A stretch of DNA of 5,736 nt from GCA-2687025 sp964473525 (GTDB taxonomy: Bacteria > Poribacteria > WGA-4E > GCA-2687025): the NCBI GenBank assembly GCA_964473525.1, contig CAYYPK010000097.1, forward strand, positions 1 through 5,736. The letters are read 5' to 3'. The notes beneath the pieces were generated by a model. It was not told where the DNA came from, ran no database searches, and was given only the letters and a program-made list of their open reading frames with translations. Numbering within the stretch: the stretch's first letter is position 1; each line of letters begins with the position of its first letter. The translations under genes and the position numbers were made by a program. Below, piece after piece: positions 1 through 5,621 of this stretch.

Positions 1-1
1 C

Positions 2-235
2 GGCGACGTCATCGAAACAGAAAGCGAGATGGAGCACGGTCGGGAGGTCATCGAGGTCGAGATCCAGACGGCAGACGGCGTGGTGTCCGTCGAAGTCGAT
101 GCAGCTACCGGGGAGATACTCGAAATCGAGGAGGAGGAACAAGACGATGAGGACGACGAGGACCAAGATGACGACGAAGAGGACGACGCGCTAGACGCCG
201 AAGCCGACGGCGAAGATGAGGACGAAGCTGCCTAG
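2..235 (+). CDS. PepSY-domain protein with acidic tail (C-terminal part, 5' end outside window)
   Basis: The reading frame is already open at base 2 and ends at TAG 233-235, so only the last 77 codons are present; the ATG at 29 is probably internal. The visible part starts GDVIETESEMEHGREV and continues with IEVEIQTADG, VEVDAATGEILEIE. This alternation of charged strand, 'DG' turn and 'VDAATGEIL' ending is the classic C-terminal half of a PepSY repeat. PepSY domains are usually found in exported or membrane proteins and are linked to peptidase inhibition or sensing. After the domain comes a tail of about 37 residues made almost only of Asp, Glu and Ala, which could bind cations or be a disordered linker. 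The signal peptide, any first PepSY copy and the true start lie upstream. I am fairly sure of the domain. The cellular role is not deducible. Confidence 0.75.
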   Translation, partial: GDVIETESEMEHGREVIEVEIQTADGVVSVEVDAATGEILEIEEEEQDDEDDEDQDDDEEDDALDAEADGEDEDEAA

Positions 236-276
236 CCCACTGGATGCGGTGCCACCCACACTTGGGCCGTTCGCAT

Positions 277-310
277 GCCGGCCCCACCGACAACGTTCGG
301 TGGGGCCGGC
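277..310 (+). terminator. Probable terminator hairpin after the PepSY gene
   Basis: A perfect 14-bp inverted repeat (277-290 pairs with 297-310) encloses the 6-base loop CAACGT, 42 bases after the PepSY stop codon. The stem is very GC-rich. The following bases (TGTTCGTGCTCTCTGT) are T-rich but not a clean T-run, so it resembles an intrinsic terminator with a weak U-tract. It could also protect the 3' end of the mRNA. As a symmetric hairpin it might also act on transcripts coming from the minus strand. Confidence 0.6.
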
Positions 311-392
311 TGTTCGTGCTCTCTGTCCTATCCCGCGTTGGGCGCTGGCAGGACAGTTGCCAGGGAGGACTGGCGATAGCCTTATTTCTGTA

Positions 393-413
393 TCCGACAC
401 GATCCGTGTCGGA
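393..413. repeat. 9-bp inverted repeat next to the MITE-like element
   Basis: TCCGACACG (393-401) pairs perfectly with CGTGTCGGA (405-413) across a 3-base loop ATC. The right arm's CGTGTC is repeated at once in the left terminus of the neighbouring element (CGTGTCATAAGTGG at 416-429), so the hairpin may be part of the element or a footprint of its target. No T-run follows, so I do not call it a terminator. Confidence 0.45.
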
Positions 414-595
414 GCCGTGTCATAAGTGGCGCGCTTACCAGCCCGATCAAGATCAACGCCATCGACAAGATGAGAAGTCGTCCGCGTACGCTGTATAGCA
501 TCGCTTCTGATCGGCCCGTAGGGGCCGACCCCCTACGGGGGGCGACCAGCGAAAAGTCCTATGAACACTGGCGCGTACCACTTATGACACGCCTC
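412..595. mobile_element. MITE-like non-coding element with terminal inverted repeats
   Basis: The left end 412-429 (GAGCCGTGTCATAAGTGG) and the right end 578-595 (reverse complement GAGGCGTGTCATAAGTGG) match at 17 of 18 positions, with 14 bp perfect (416-429 against 578-591). A further CGCGC follows inside each arm (430-434, and 571-575 on the opposite strand), offset by two bases. The 148-bp interior has no plausible gene but holds a strong hairpin (515-539). Inverted termini around a short non-coding, structured core fit a miniature inverted-repeat element. I see no clear target-site duplication. An alternative parse is an element starting AGTGG, flanked by TA duplications and inserted in a palindrome CGTGTCA-TA-TGACACG. 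It could also be one very large intergenic stem-loop. Confidence 0.5.
515..539. repeat. 10-bp perfect hairpin, with an alternative 7-bp hairpin sharing its left arm
   Basis: CCCGTAGGGG (515-524) pairs with CCCCTACGGG (530-539) around loop CCGAC. A competing hairpin is formed by TCGGCCC (511-517) and GGGCCGA (522-528). The two cannot form together. 'GTAGGGGCGACC'-like hairpins recur in intergenic regions of several uncultured bacterial phyla as I recall, so this may be one copy of a dispersed repeat. No T-run follows, so terminator function is unproven. Confidence 0.5.
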
Positions 596-786
596 GTGGA
601 TGGGCCAATACTGAGCCTACCGGAAGTCGGTCGGTCGATCGGGTTGGGATGCCAGCGACAGTGTGAAGAAGAGTGTGGCGCCCTTGTCCACTTCGGCTTC
701 CGCCCAAGCGCTTGGCCGTCAACACTACATGCTATGGGCCACTGTTGAGCGATCCCATGGCGGCCTCTATCTGAAGCAGGACACTC
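596..786. other. Intergenic stretch with no supported gene
   Basis: All six frames were considered and the open frames here give no recognisable protein. The only structure is a 12-bp palindrome CCAAGCGCTTGG (704-715) and a weak 5-bp ATGGG/CCCAT pairing (734-738, 754-758). The minus-strand frame of the WD40 remnant stays open after its stop codon, but the peptide is unconvincing. Confidence 0.5.
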
Positions 787-1008
787 TCAGTCGCCTCCCC
801 GACACAGCGTTCTGGGTGGGAGCGATGGTGGGATGGGCTCGATGCCCCCTGCGTCGTTGAGCCACTCATTAAGGGCCATGCGTGTCCCAAGGGCCGCGGT
901 CGCTGAGTCGGACACCGGATCGGGCACATCCAAGACGTGCACGTACCCATTCCCCGTCCCAGCAATGTGCGTCCTCCCATCAGCGCTGAAGCACCAGGAC
1001 CGTGTGGC
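787..1008 (-). pseudogene. C-terminal remnant of a WD40/beta-propeller protein
   Basis: On the minus strand a frame opens after TGA 1009-1011 and runs 73 codons to TGA 787-789, with no start codon near its beginning. It begins ATRSWCFSADGRTHIAGTG, followed by NGYVHVLDVPDP. 'W-CFSADGRTHIAGTGNGYVHVLDV' has the order of a WD40 or quinoprotein-like blade: W-x-x-FS-x-DG-(R/K)-T, then a small-residue turn, then G-Y-V-H-V-x-D-V. The remaining 45 or so residues (LGTRMALNEWLNDAGG, then a proline-rich end) look like a natural C-terminal tail. The first 29 bases overlap the 3' end of the glycoside-hydrolase gene in another frame, and the rest of the propeller is missing. I infer a fragment left by a deletion or rearrangement. 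It is too short to be a functional propeller. Confidence 0.55.
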
Positions 1009-3592
1009 TCATCTGCGGCGCTGTGACGGGGAACACGGCGGTTCCAGCGGGCGCGTCAGCCGCGACATAGTACTCGAAGTCGTCCGGCTGCGGCGCTATC
1101 GACGCCACGTAGACGCCGCGGGCGCGGTGGGTCGCGGCGATCCTCACGTACTCATCCGCGCCCAGCGGCCGGACGCGCAGCGTGACATCGCGCGGATCTC
1201 CGACCACACGGATGGTGAGATGCAGCGTCTCGTCGTCGAATGCGTGCCCTCGCGCGGGGGTGACATACACCCTTGGCGGCCCTGTGTATTCGTGTGACGG
1301 GTTCGCGTCATCTGGGATAGGGTGGCCCAGCCCTCGCGCGAGCCGCCGGTCCCACCGGAGCATCATAAGCTGATGCCAGTTGAGAATATCGAGGTTCATG
1401 ATCTCGCCGAGGTCGCTAGCGTTCACGACGTTCCGAACCTCGCGCGCGATAACCCCTTCCCACAGACGCGCCATGCGTCGTCTGGTGTCCAGGGCCGCCT
1501 GATATCGCTCCTCCTCCATCTCGCGCTCGAAGGCCCGGCGCAGCGATGCGTATTCGCCCATGGCGCGCAGGCCCGTGAACGCTGCTAGCCAGTAGTCGAA
1601 TCGGTCGGCGTTCCCGACGCCCACGACGGATGTGCGTAGGGCCGCGAGTTCGTCGACGAACGCGTAGCGCTGCTCGTCCCAGAGCGTGTAGTCCTCGTCT
1701 TCGTTGTACACGACCGCTCCCGGGGCAGGATCCCAGCCCTGCACCTTGGGGAGCGCCCCCGGGCCGTCCTCTCCCGCGAGATCCACACGGGCGAAGACCG
1801 CTGCGATCGGCGCGGCTGCCTCGGGCCCGAACTGGCGGGTGGCCCAGTCCAAGTACGCATCGTGAATCCATGCACCACGATCCGCTGGAACAGAGGGTTC
1901 GGGTGGTTCGCGGGTCGTCCCACGGTTCCACAGCACGCCAGCAAGCGCCGCGGTGTTGGCGCCGACTGCCCGTGTCCTCCAGTGCTTCGCGATCAGCCCG
2001 TCACAACTCTTGTCGAAGGCGGCGGCAACATCGGCGTGGATGCGGGCAAGCTCAAGCTGTGGCTGTGCCAGGCCCCAATCCTCTTCGAGCCAGGTCGCCG
2101 GCCACTTCACGCGGTCATCGCTCAGATCCTCAAACCCGTCGGCTTCGTCCCAGAGACCGTAGAACGGCGCCGTGGGCGGGAGCGCGTCCTCGAACTCCGC
2201 GGGATCGTTGGCCGTGCCCAGCACCCACCCAGCCAGGGCCAGCTGGAACGGAGCGTCGATTTCGCGTAGAGCCTCGTGAGCCAGCTTGATGTCTGCCTTG
2301 AACGCCTGGATCTGTCTGCTCGATACGCCGTGGCGCGACCATACCTCCCAGGCCCATAGCCAGTAGTAGTCCAGGTGGTGCGTGCGCATGATGCGCGTGA
2401 ATATCCCCTCGTAGACCTTCCGGACCACGGCTGGGTCCGTCGGGTCGAGACCTCGCTGCTCCAAGCGGGTCTGGAGATGTCTCGGCATTCCCCGCACCCA
2501 GTCGCGTCCCACTTCGGGGCCAGAAGGTTCGAGTCCCAGTGGAAGCTCCGTGCCCAACGCCGTCCGGACGCCGAGAGCGTGGGCGTGGGCAAATGCGGTG
2601 GCCAGCATGGCGCCGACCCGGTCGAAGACCGCGTTGCTAGTCTGCGCGTCGGAAGGCATGGAGGAGCCCATGACGTCCGAGCCGTACGCGTCTCGCTCGA
2701 AGAGCTCGCTCGCGCCGGCAGAGAACTTGCTCGTATCCCAGGTGGCGAACCCCCAGATTCGGTGTGGGCGGCGCGTGTGCGCATAGTAAGCCGGATAGGA
2801 CCATGCCACCGTGCCGTCAGGGTTCACGTCTTCGGGGAGACCGATCCACACGGTAGGCTCGGGGCCTTGCGGCAGTCCGACGCCACCTGCCTCGCCCGTC
2901 GTCGCCTCCTCGGTGGTCGACCACTGGGGATAGGTATGCAGCCCGATGAAGTTCATGCCCAGCTTGGGCAGTTGAGAGATCGTGGTGAGGTAGTCGTCCG
3001 TGTTCCATAGGTCCGGGCCCGCAGGGAAGTCGTGGAACGGCAGGATGCCCCGGGTGGGGAACAGTGGCCGGCTCACCTCGTCGATCCCGGTGATATCCAG
3101 CGTGATCTGCGCGTCCGGGATGGCGTCTCCCGCCAGATCGAACCCTATCCCGAGGCGTTCGGCGTAGCGGTAAGCACCGTGGAGCGTAGCCGTCGAGTCA
3201 TGGCCGGCAATCACGAGGACCACTCGTCCGGCGTCCGCGACGCTCTTGATCAGATGCTCCCCAGCGCGAGTGGCGTAGGCGACCCTGTCGCGGAGGGCGT
3301 CGATCATCGGGTCATCGTCGTTGGCGACGACAATAACGTCGCCCGTATCCGGTAGCGCGTCGCAGACGACAAGAGGCAGGAGGAGGCCCGATCTCACGTA
3401 GACGTACCGACGGACCTCTTTGGCCGCGAGGACTCCGGCGGCGTCCGCGTCCGGCGGGACGACGATTGCACACGAGGCCGCCGCCGTCGGTGTGGGACCA
3501 TCGTCTGTCGCCGCGACGGAAACTACCGGCGCCAAGGGTCCGCACGCAGCGTACAGAAGCAGGTAAACTGCAATCCTGGCTACGCGCGTCAT
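980..3592 (-). CDS. Putative exported glycoside hydrolase, alpha-glucuronidase-like N-domain plus TIM barrel
   Basis: This encodes 870 residues from ATG 3590-3592. That start is preferred over ATG 3662-3664 because it places a signal peptide first: basic MTRVAR, a hydrophobic stretch at 7-27, and likely cleavage near SVAA at 25-28. No strong Shine-Dalgarno is seen at either start. Residues about 40-168 (AAKEVRRYVYVRSG, ANDDDPMIDAL, GHDSTATLHGAYRYAERLGI) resemble the alpha/beta N-terminal domain of GH67 alpha-glucuronidases and GH20 domain 2. Residues 175-560 look like a TIM barrel: RGILPFHDFP at 181, PKLGMNFIGLHTYP at 209, ALGTELPLG at 345, DYYWLWAWEVW at 408, HWRTRAVGANTAALA at 537. E349 and E416 are candidate acidic active-site residues, by position only. 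A helical region (570-765) and a beta-sandwich-like C-terminus (772-868, ending FPVTAPQMSHTVLVL) follow. It probably acts on glycans outside the cytoplasm; the substrate is unknown. It could instead be a non-catalytic relative. No enzyme partner lies beside it. Confidence 0.8.
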   Translation of the reverse strand: MTRVARIAVYLLLYAACGPLAPVVSVAATDDGPTPTAAASCAIVVPPDADAAGVLAAKEVRRYVYVRSGLLLPLVVCDALPDTGDVIVVANDDDPMIDALRDRVAYATRAGEHLIKSVADAGRVVLVIAGHDSTATLHGAYRYAERLGIGFDLAGDAIPDAQITLDITGIDEVSRPLFPTRGILPFHDFPAGPDLWNTDDYLTTISQLPKLGMNFIGLHTYPQWSTTEEATTGEAGGVGLPQGPEPTVWIGLPEDVNPDGTVAWSYPAYYAHTRRPHRIWGFATWDTSKFSAGASELFERDAYGSDVMGSSMPSDAQTSNAVFDRVGAMLATAFAHAHALGVRTALGTELPLGLEPSGPEVGRDWVRGMPRHLQTRLEQRGLDPTDPAVVRKVYEGIFTRIMRTHHLDYYWLWAWEVWSRHGVSSRQIQAFKADIKLAHEALREIDAPFQLALAGWVLGTANDPAEFEDALPPTAPFYGLWDEADGFEDLSDDRVKWPATWLEEDWGLAQPQLELARIHADVAAAFDKSCDGLIAKHWRTRAVGANTAALAGVLWNRGTTREPPEPSVPADRGAWIHDAYLDWATRQFGPEAAAPIAAVFARVDLAGEDGPGALPKVQGWDPAPGAVVYNEDEDYTLWDEQRYAFVDELAALRTSVVGVGNADRFDYWLAAFTGLRAMGEYASLRRAFEREMEEERYQAALDTRRRMARLWEGVIAREVRNVVNASDLGEIMNLDILNWHQLMMLRWDRRLARGLGHPIPDDANPSHEYTGPPRVYVTPARGHAFDDETLHLTIRVVGDPRDVTLRVRPLGADEYVRIAATHRARGVYVASIAPQPDDFEYYVAADAPAGTAVFPVTAPQMSHTVLVLQR

Positions 3593-3757
3593 CCCGTAGC
3601 ATTGGGACCGTCGGCCGCCCACCTTACAGCCGCGAGCGCCCGGAGCGGCGTGCACAGATTCCATATCGATCGTCCACAGGTGGAAGGTGACATCGTCACC
3701 GCGCTGCAGGCGTTCCCACGACGGCGCGCGGTATGGGTGGAACGGGTCCTTGCTCCA
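3593..3757 (-). other. Protein-like open frame upstream of the hydrolase start; possible gene remnant
   Basis: The hydrolase reading frame stays open upstream of its signal peptide back to TGA 3758-3760. The stretch starting at 3757 reads WSKDPFHPYRAPSWERLQ and then RGDDVTFHLWTID. It is rich in Trp, aromatic residues and charged turns, unlike the Arg/Pro/Ser/Ala-rich random frames nearby. It loses this character after about 3650, just before the signal peptide. There is no good start codon at its beginning. Upstream of the TGA the same frame continues as GELRLEPTRW. I do not recognise the family. It may be the tail of a lost gene to which the hydrolase gene was joined, or chance. The region should also carry the hydrolase promoter, but I see no clear -35/-10 pair. 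Confidence 0.3.
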
Positions 3758-3760
3758 TCA

Positions 3761-3901
3761 CCACCGTGTGGGCTCCAGACGAAGCTCCCCACGGAGCGGC
3801 TTACCTGGTGAGCGAACCTTACTACACGGCTTCGTCACACGCGACGCCGTGACATAACTTCTATCGGAAGCGCGTGCCGCTCGGCGCGCAACGGAGGGGC
3901 T
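3761..3901. other. Intergenic stretch; contains a sequence resembling the MITE terminus
   Basis: No gene is supported here. CGTGACATAACTTCT at 3848-3862 resembles the left terminus of the element at 412-595 (CGTGTCATAAGTGG): the first ten bases differ at one position. It lies about 40 bp beyond the recognisable end of the transposase remnant, on the side where that insertion sequence's downstream end would be expected. It may be a relic terminus. A short GCTCC/GGAGC stem (3784-3788, 3793-3797) is the only other structure. Confidence 0.25.
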
Positions 3902-4158
3902 AAACAGAACAACAGTGCGTTCGCGTCCCTTCAAGCCGCGTTGGAGCCCCCCTTTGACTGGCGCCACGTCTTCGACCGTCGCGCAAGGACGTAGCGCGGA
4001 CGCTTCCAGCGATACCCGAGATCTCGCAATGTCCGACGGAGCGTCGTCACACTCACGTGGACATCCTCGACCCGAGCCAGGTGCGACCGCAGAAGCGGAA
4101 CGGTCCACACCGTGTGCCGGGCACCCTCCTGAACAACAGCATGACACAGGCCCCGGAC
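3902..4158 (-). pseudogene. IS630-type transposase fragment, N-terminal winged-helix part, frame change at A AAG GGG
   Basis: The first part reads from 4158 (after TAA 4159-4161): CHAVVQEGARHTVWTVPLL, then VSVTTLRRTLRDLGYRWKRP and RYVLARRSKTW. This is the familiar second DNA-binding (winged-helix) unit of IS630-family transposases, where 'WT-x-x-LL', 'VS-x-T-T-x-R-R-x-L-R-x-L-G-Y-R-W-K-R-P-R' leads to the catalytic domain. That frame meets TGA at 3931-3933. The expected continuation, GLQRGLKGRERTVVLF, is in the -1 frame (3949 to 3902). The switch falls exactly at 3955-3949, which reads A AAG GGG in the first frame. Homology fades after VVLF, and none of the DDE catalytic residues is present, so the copy is dead. 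IS630 members are known to include frameshifted ones, so the site may be an inherited programmed -1 frameshift or a simple G-run deletion. Confidence 0.65.
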
Positions 4159-4189
4159 TTACGGCCAGCTACTTAGGAGGGCGCTCCAC

Positions 4190-4224
4190 CCGACCTCATC
4201 CTAACCTTCTCCTGCAAGGAGAAG
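4190..4224. repeat. Dispersed-repeat-like hairpin (CCTCATCCTAACCTTCTCC type)
   Basis: CTTCTCCT (4206-4213) pairs perfectly with AGGAGAAG (4217-4224) around the triloop GCA, and is preceded by CCTCATCCTAAC. From memory, 'CCTCA(T/C)CCTAACCTTCTCC-loop-GGAGAAG' is a common intergenic repeat in many uncultured high-GC bacteria. It sits about 57 bases downstream of the ankyrin gene's stop codon on the same transcript, so it could mark that mRNA's 3' end. No U-run follows on the minus strand, so it is not a standard terminator. Confidence 0.45.
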
Positions 4225-4280
4225 TCATTCACGCCTCGTTGGACAGGTAGCGGATCTGGCACGATCACTGTGGTGGACCA

Positions 4281-5570
4281 CTAGCGTGCGTCGAGATGCC
4301 GCTTCATCACGGCGTCAATGGCGTCGTGTCCCACGGGGTAGCTCGACAGGCAGTCGTCCAGACCTGCGCTGACAAGCGCGTCGATGACGCCGCCGTAGTC
4401 CACATCCGTGTATTGGCGCGCCTCTGTTGCGCTGTAGATGGCGTAGCCCGCGGCGGACGAGTTGTACGCTGGGTCGATCATGTCGACCGGGTGCCCGTGT
4501 TCTATCAGCAGTCGGACGACTTCGGCGTTCCCGCTCCACGACGCGTTGTGCAGTGGCGAATACGCGTGGTTGTGTTCTGGGATCCCCAATGGAAAGCCAC
4601 ACTCGACCATCAGCCTGACCGCTTCGGTCTCGTTGTTCGTCTCCCAGCACGCTTTGGCGAGGAGCATCTTGTCTTCGTCGTCTAACTCATCAACAAGCGT
4701 CGGGTGCGCGTCGAGTAGCTCCGTGGCCAACTCCCTATCCGCCAGCATGCCCGCGATGAGGAGCTTGTACTTGGGTGGCGTCGTCTCCATCAGCAGGTCG
4801 TAGACATCCGTATGGCCGCGCCGCATGGCGACCTCCTGGGCGGACTGGTTGAAGCCCAGCGTCCACTGGAGAATCGTCCCGCCAAGGTCCTTGATGCCCG
4901 CGAAGGGGCCCGCGAAGGGGCCGCTGTTCACACCTATGCGGTAGGTGACGCATTCCGGTGTCGTCTCCACGCATGTGCGCGCCACGTCCAAGTCGCCTAG
5001 ACCTGCCGCGAGGAACACGTCGGGCAGCGCGCCCCGCTCTAGCAGAAGGCGGGTCACGTCCGGCGACACCTTCACCCGCCACTGTGCTGGGGTTGAGTTG
5101 TGGTCGTCATCGCGGGCGTCTAGGTCAGCGCCTGCGTCGATGAGAAGCGTCGCGACGTCCACCGTGCGCGCGAAGTGGAGAGGCGTGCCGCCATCGCCGC
5201 CCGGCGCCGATACGAGCGAGGGATCTGCCTCCAACATCTCGCGGACCGTTTCCGCCAACCCCAGGGCAGAGGCTGCGTGGATGCTTGTTTCGGCTCCCGC
5301 CTCAATGACGCGCTCCGCGACATCGCGCGGGACCTCATCCACCCAGAATCCCCGCCTCCAGAACTCCGTTATCGCCGCCGCGTCCGCTCCCTCGCCGAGC
5401 AACATTTCGACCATGTCCACGCTACGCGCTTCGACCAACGCGGGTCGCCCGTACGGGAACATGCCGGCGTCGATCTGCTCTCGTGCCTCACTGCTCTGCA
5501 ATGCTGATGCGGCGGCCGTTACATCGTCGCTCGTTACCGCAGCCTTGAAGACATCAACCTGGGTCGCCAT
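4281..5570 (-). CDS. Ankyrin-repeat protein (429 aa)
   Basis: The start is ATG 5568-5570 (MATQVDVFKAAV). The longer frame to 5687 is rejected because its first 39 residues look non-coding and a purine-rich stretch sits just before 5570. Ankyrin-like helix pairs run through the protein: VDMVEMLLGEGAD (51-63), AASALGLAETVREMLEADPS (99-118), GTPLHFARTVDVATLLIDAG (128-147), VFLAAGLGDLDVART (185-199), QEVAMRRGHTDVYDLLME (245-262), and YSPLHNASWSGNAEVVRLLI (337-356). The last has the clearest T/SPLH...G..E.VRLLIE.G consensus. Other repeats are divergent, such as VAERVIEAGAE (84-94). There is no signal peptide or membrane segment, so it is probably cytoplasmic. Ankyrin repeats are protein-binding scaffolds; no enzymatic domain is fused and the partner is unknown. 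A 12-bp duplication makes GPFAGPFAG at 217-225. The gene is apparently intact and probably a single transcription unit. Confidence 0.85.
   Translation of the reverse strand: MATQVDVFKAAVTSDDVTAAASALQSSEAREQIDAGMFPYGRPALVEARSVDMVEMLLGEGADAAAITEFWRRGFWVDEVPRDVAERVIEAGAETSIHAASALGLAETVREMLEADPSLVSAPGGDGGTPLHFARTVDVATLLIDAGADLDARDDDHNSTPAQWRVKVSPDVTRLLLERGALPDVFLAAGLGDLDVARTCVETTPECVTYRIGVNSGPFAGPFAGIKDLGGTILQWTLGFNQSAQEVAMRRGHTDVYDLLMETTPPKYKLLIAGMLADRELATELLDAHPTLVDELDDEDKMLLAKACWETNNETEAVRLMVECGFPLGIPEHNHAYSPLHNASWSGNAEVVRLLIEHGHPVDMIDPAYNSSAAGYAIYSATEARQYTDVDYGGVIDALVSAGLDDCLSSYPVGHDAIDAVMKRHLDAR
4896..4922. repeat. 12-bp tandem duplication inside the ankyrin gene
   Basis: GCCCGCGAAGGG occurs twice in a row (4896-4907, 4908-4919), followed by GCC of a third copy. 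Being a multiple of three it keeps the frame and doubles a four-residue unit, giving GPFAGPFAG in the loop before KDLGGTILQW. It looks like a recent slippage event. The loop position suggests it is tolerated. Confidence 0.8.
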
Positions 5571-5583
5571 CCCCTTGTCCCCC
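5571..5583 (-). promoter_or_regulatory. Purine-rich ribosome-binding region of the ankyrin gene
   Basis: On the minus strand GGGGGACAAGGGG lies directly before the ATG at 5568-5570. The GGGGGA block is 7 bases from the start codon, a normal Shine-Dalgarno distance, although it is not a perfect GGAGG. It supports this start over the upstream ATG at 5687. Confidence 0.5.
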
Positions 5584-5601
5584 AAATGCTTGCTATCGCA
5601 C

Positions 5602-5621
5602 GGGCCGCCACGCTGCGGCCC
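5602..5621. promoter_or_regulatory. Leader hairpin upstream of the ankyrin gene
   Basis: GGGCCGC (5602-5608) pairs perfectly with GCGGCCC (5615-5621) around a 6-base loop, 31 to 51 bases before the ankyrin start codon. In the mRNA it would lie in the 5' leader just upstream of the purine-rich ribosome-binding region. It could affect translation or stability, or be a terminator-like stem for another transcript. No U-run is present on either strand. Nothing else is clear in 5622-5736; a minus-strand TAATAC (5632-5637) has no matching -35. Confidence 0.3.

Noticed and set aside
704..715. 12-bp palindrome CCAAGCGCTTGG as an operator
   Set aside because: It lies in a gene-free convergent region with no promoter or regulator nearby; a palindrome of this size can arise by chance.
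732..980. 82-codon minus-strand open frame with an ATG, overlapping the WD40 remnant
   Set aside because: The product (Trp, Pro, Ser and Gly mix) shows no motif, whereas another frame of the same DNA reads as a propeller blade.
1630..2289. 219-codon plus-strand open frame opposite the hydrolase gene
   Set aside because: Its Arg/Pro/Ser-rich product is typical of an antisense frame in GC-rich coding DNA, and the minus-strand frame has clear family motifs.
2122..2784. 220-codon minus-strand open frame inside the hydrolase gene
   Set aside because: It is an out-of-frame shadow, rich in Arg, Ser and Thr with no motifs.
3535..3560. Lipoprotein lipobox LYAAC near the hydrolase N-terminus
   Set aside because: Tyr at the -3 position and a very short hydrophobic run before Cys17 do not fit well; an ordinary signal peptide ending near SVAA is more likely.
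3593..3664. 24-residue N-terminal extension of the hydrolase from ATG 3662-3664
   Set aside because: It would bury the signal peptide behind a Gly/Arg/Cys-rich stretch, and it has no ribosome-binding site.
3758..4147. 129-codon minus-strand open frame taken as a single gene
   Set aside because: Only its middle (KGGLQRGLKGRERTVVLF) is transposase-like. Its first part is a shadow of the true winged-helix frame and its end shows no homology I recognise.
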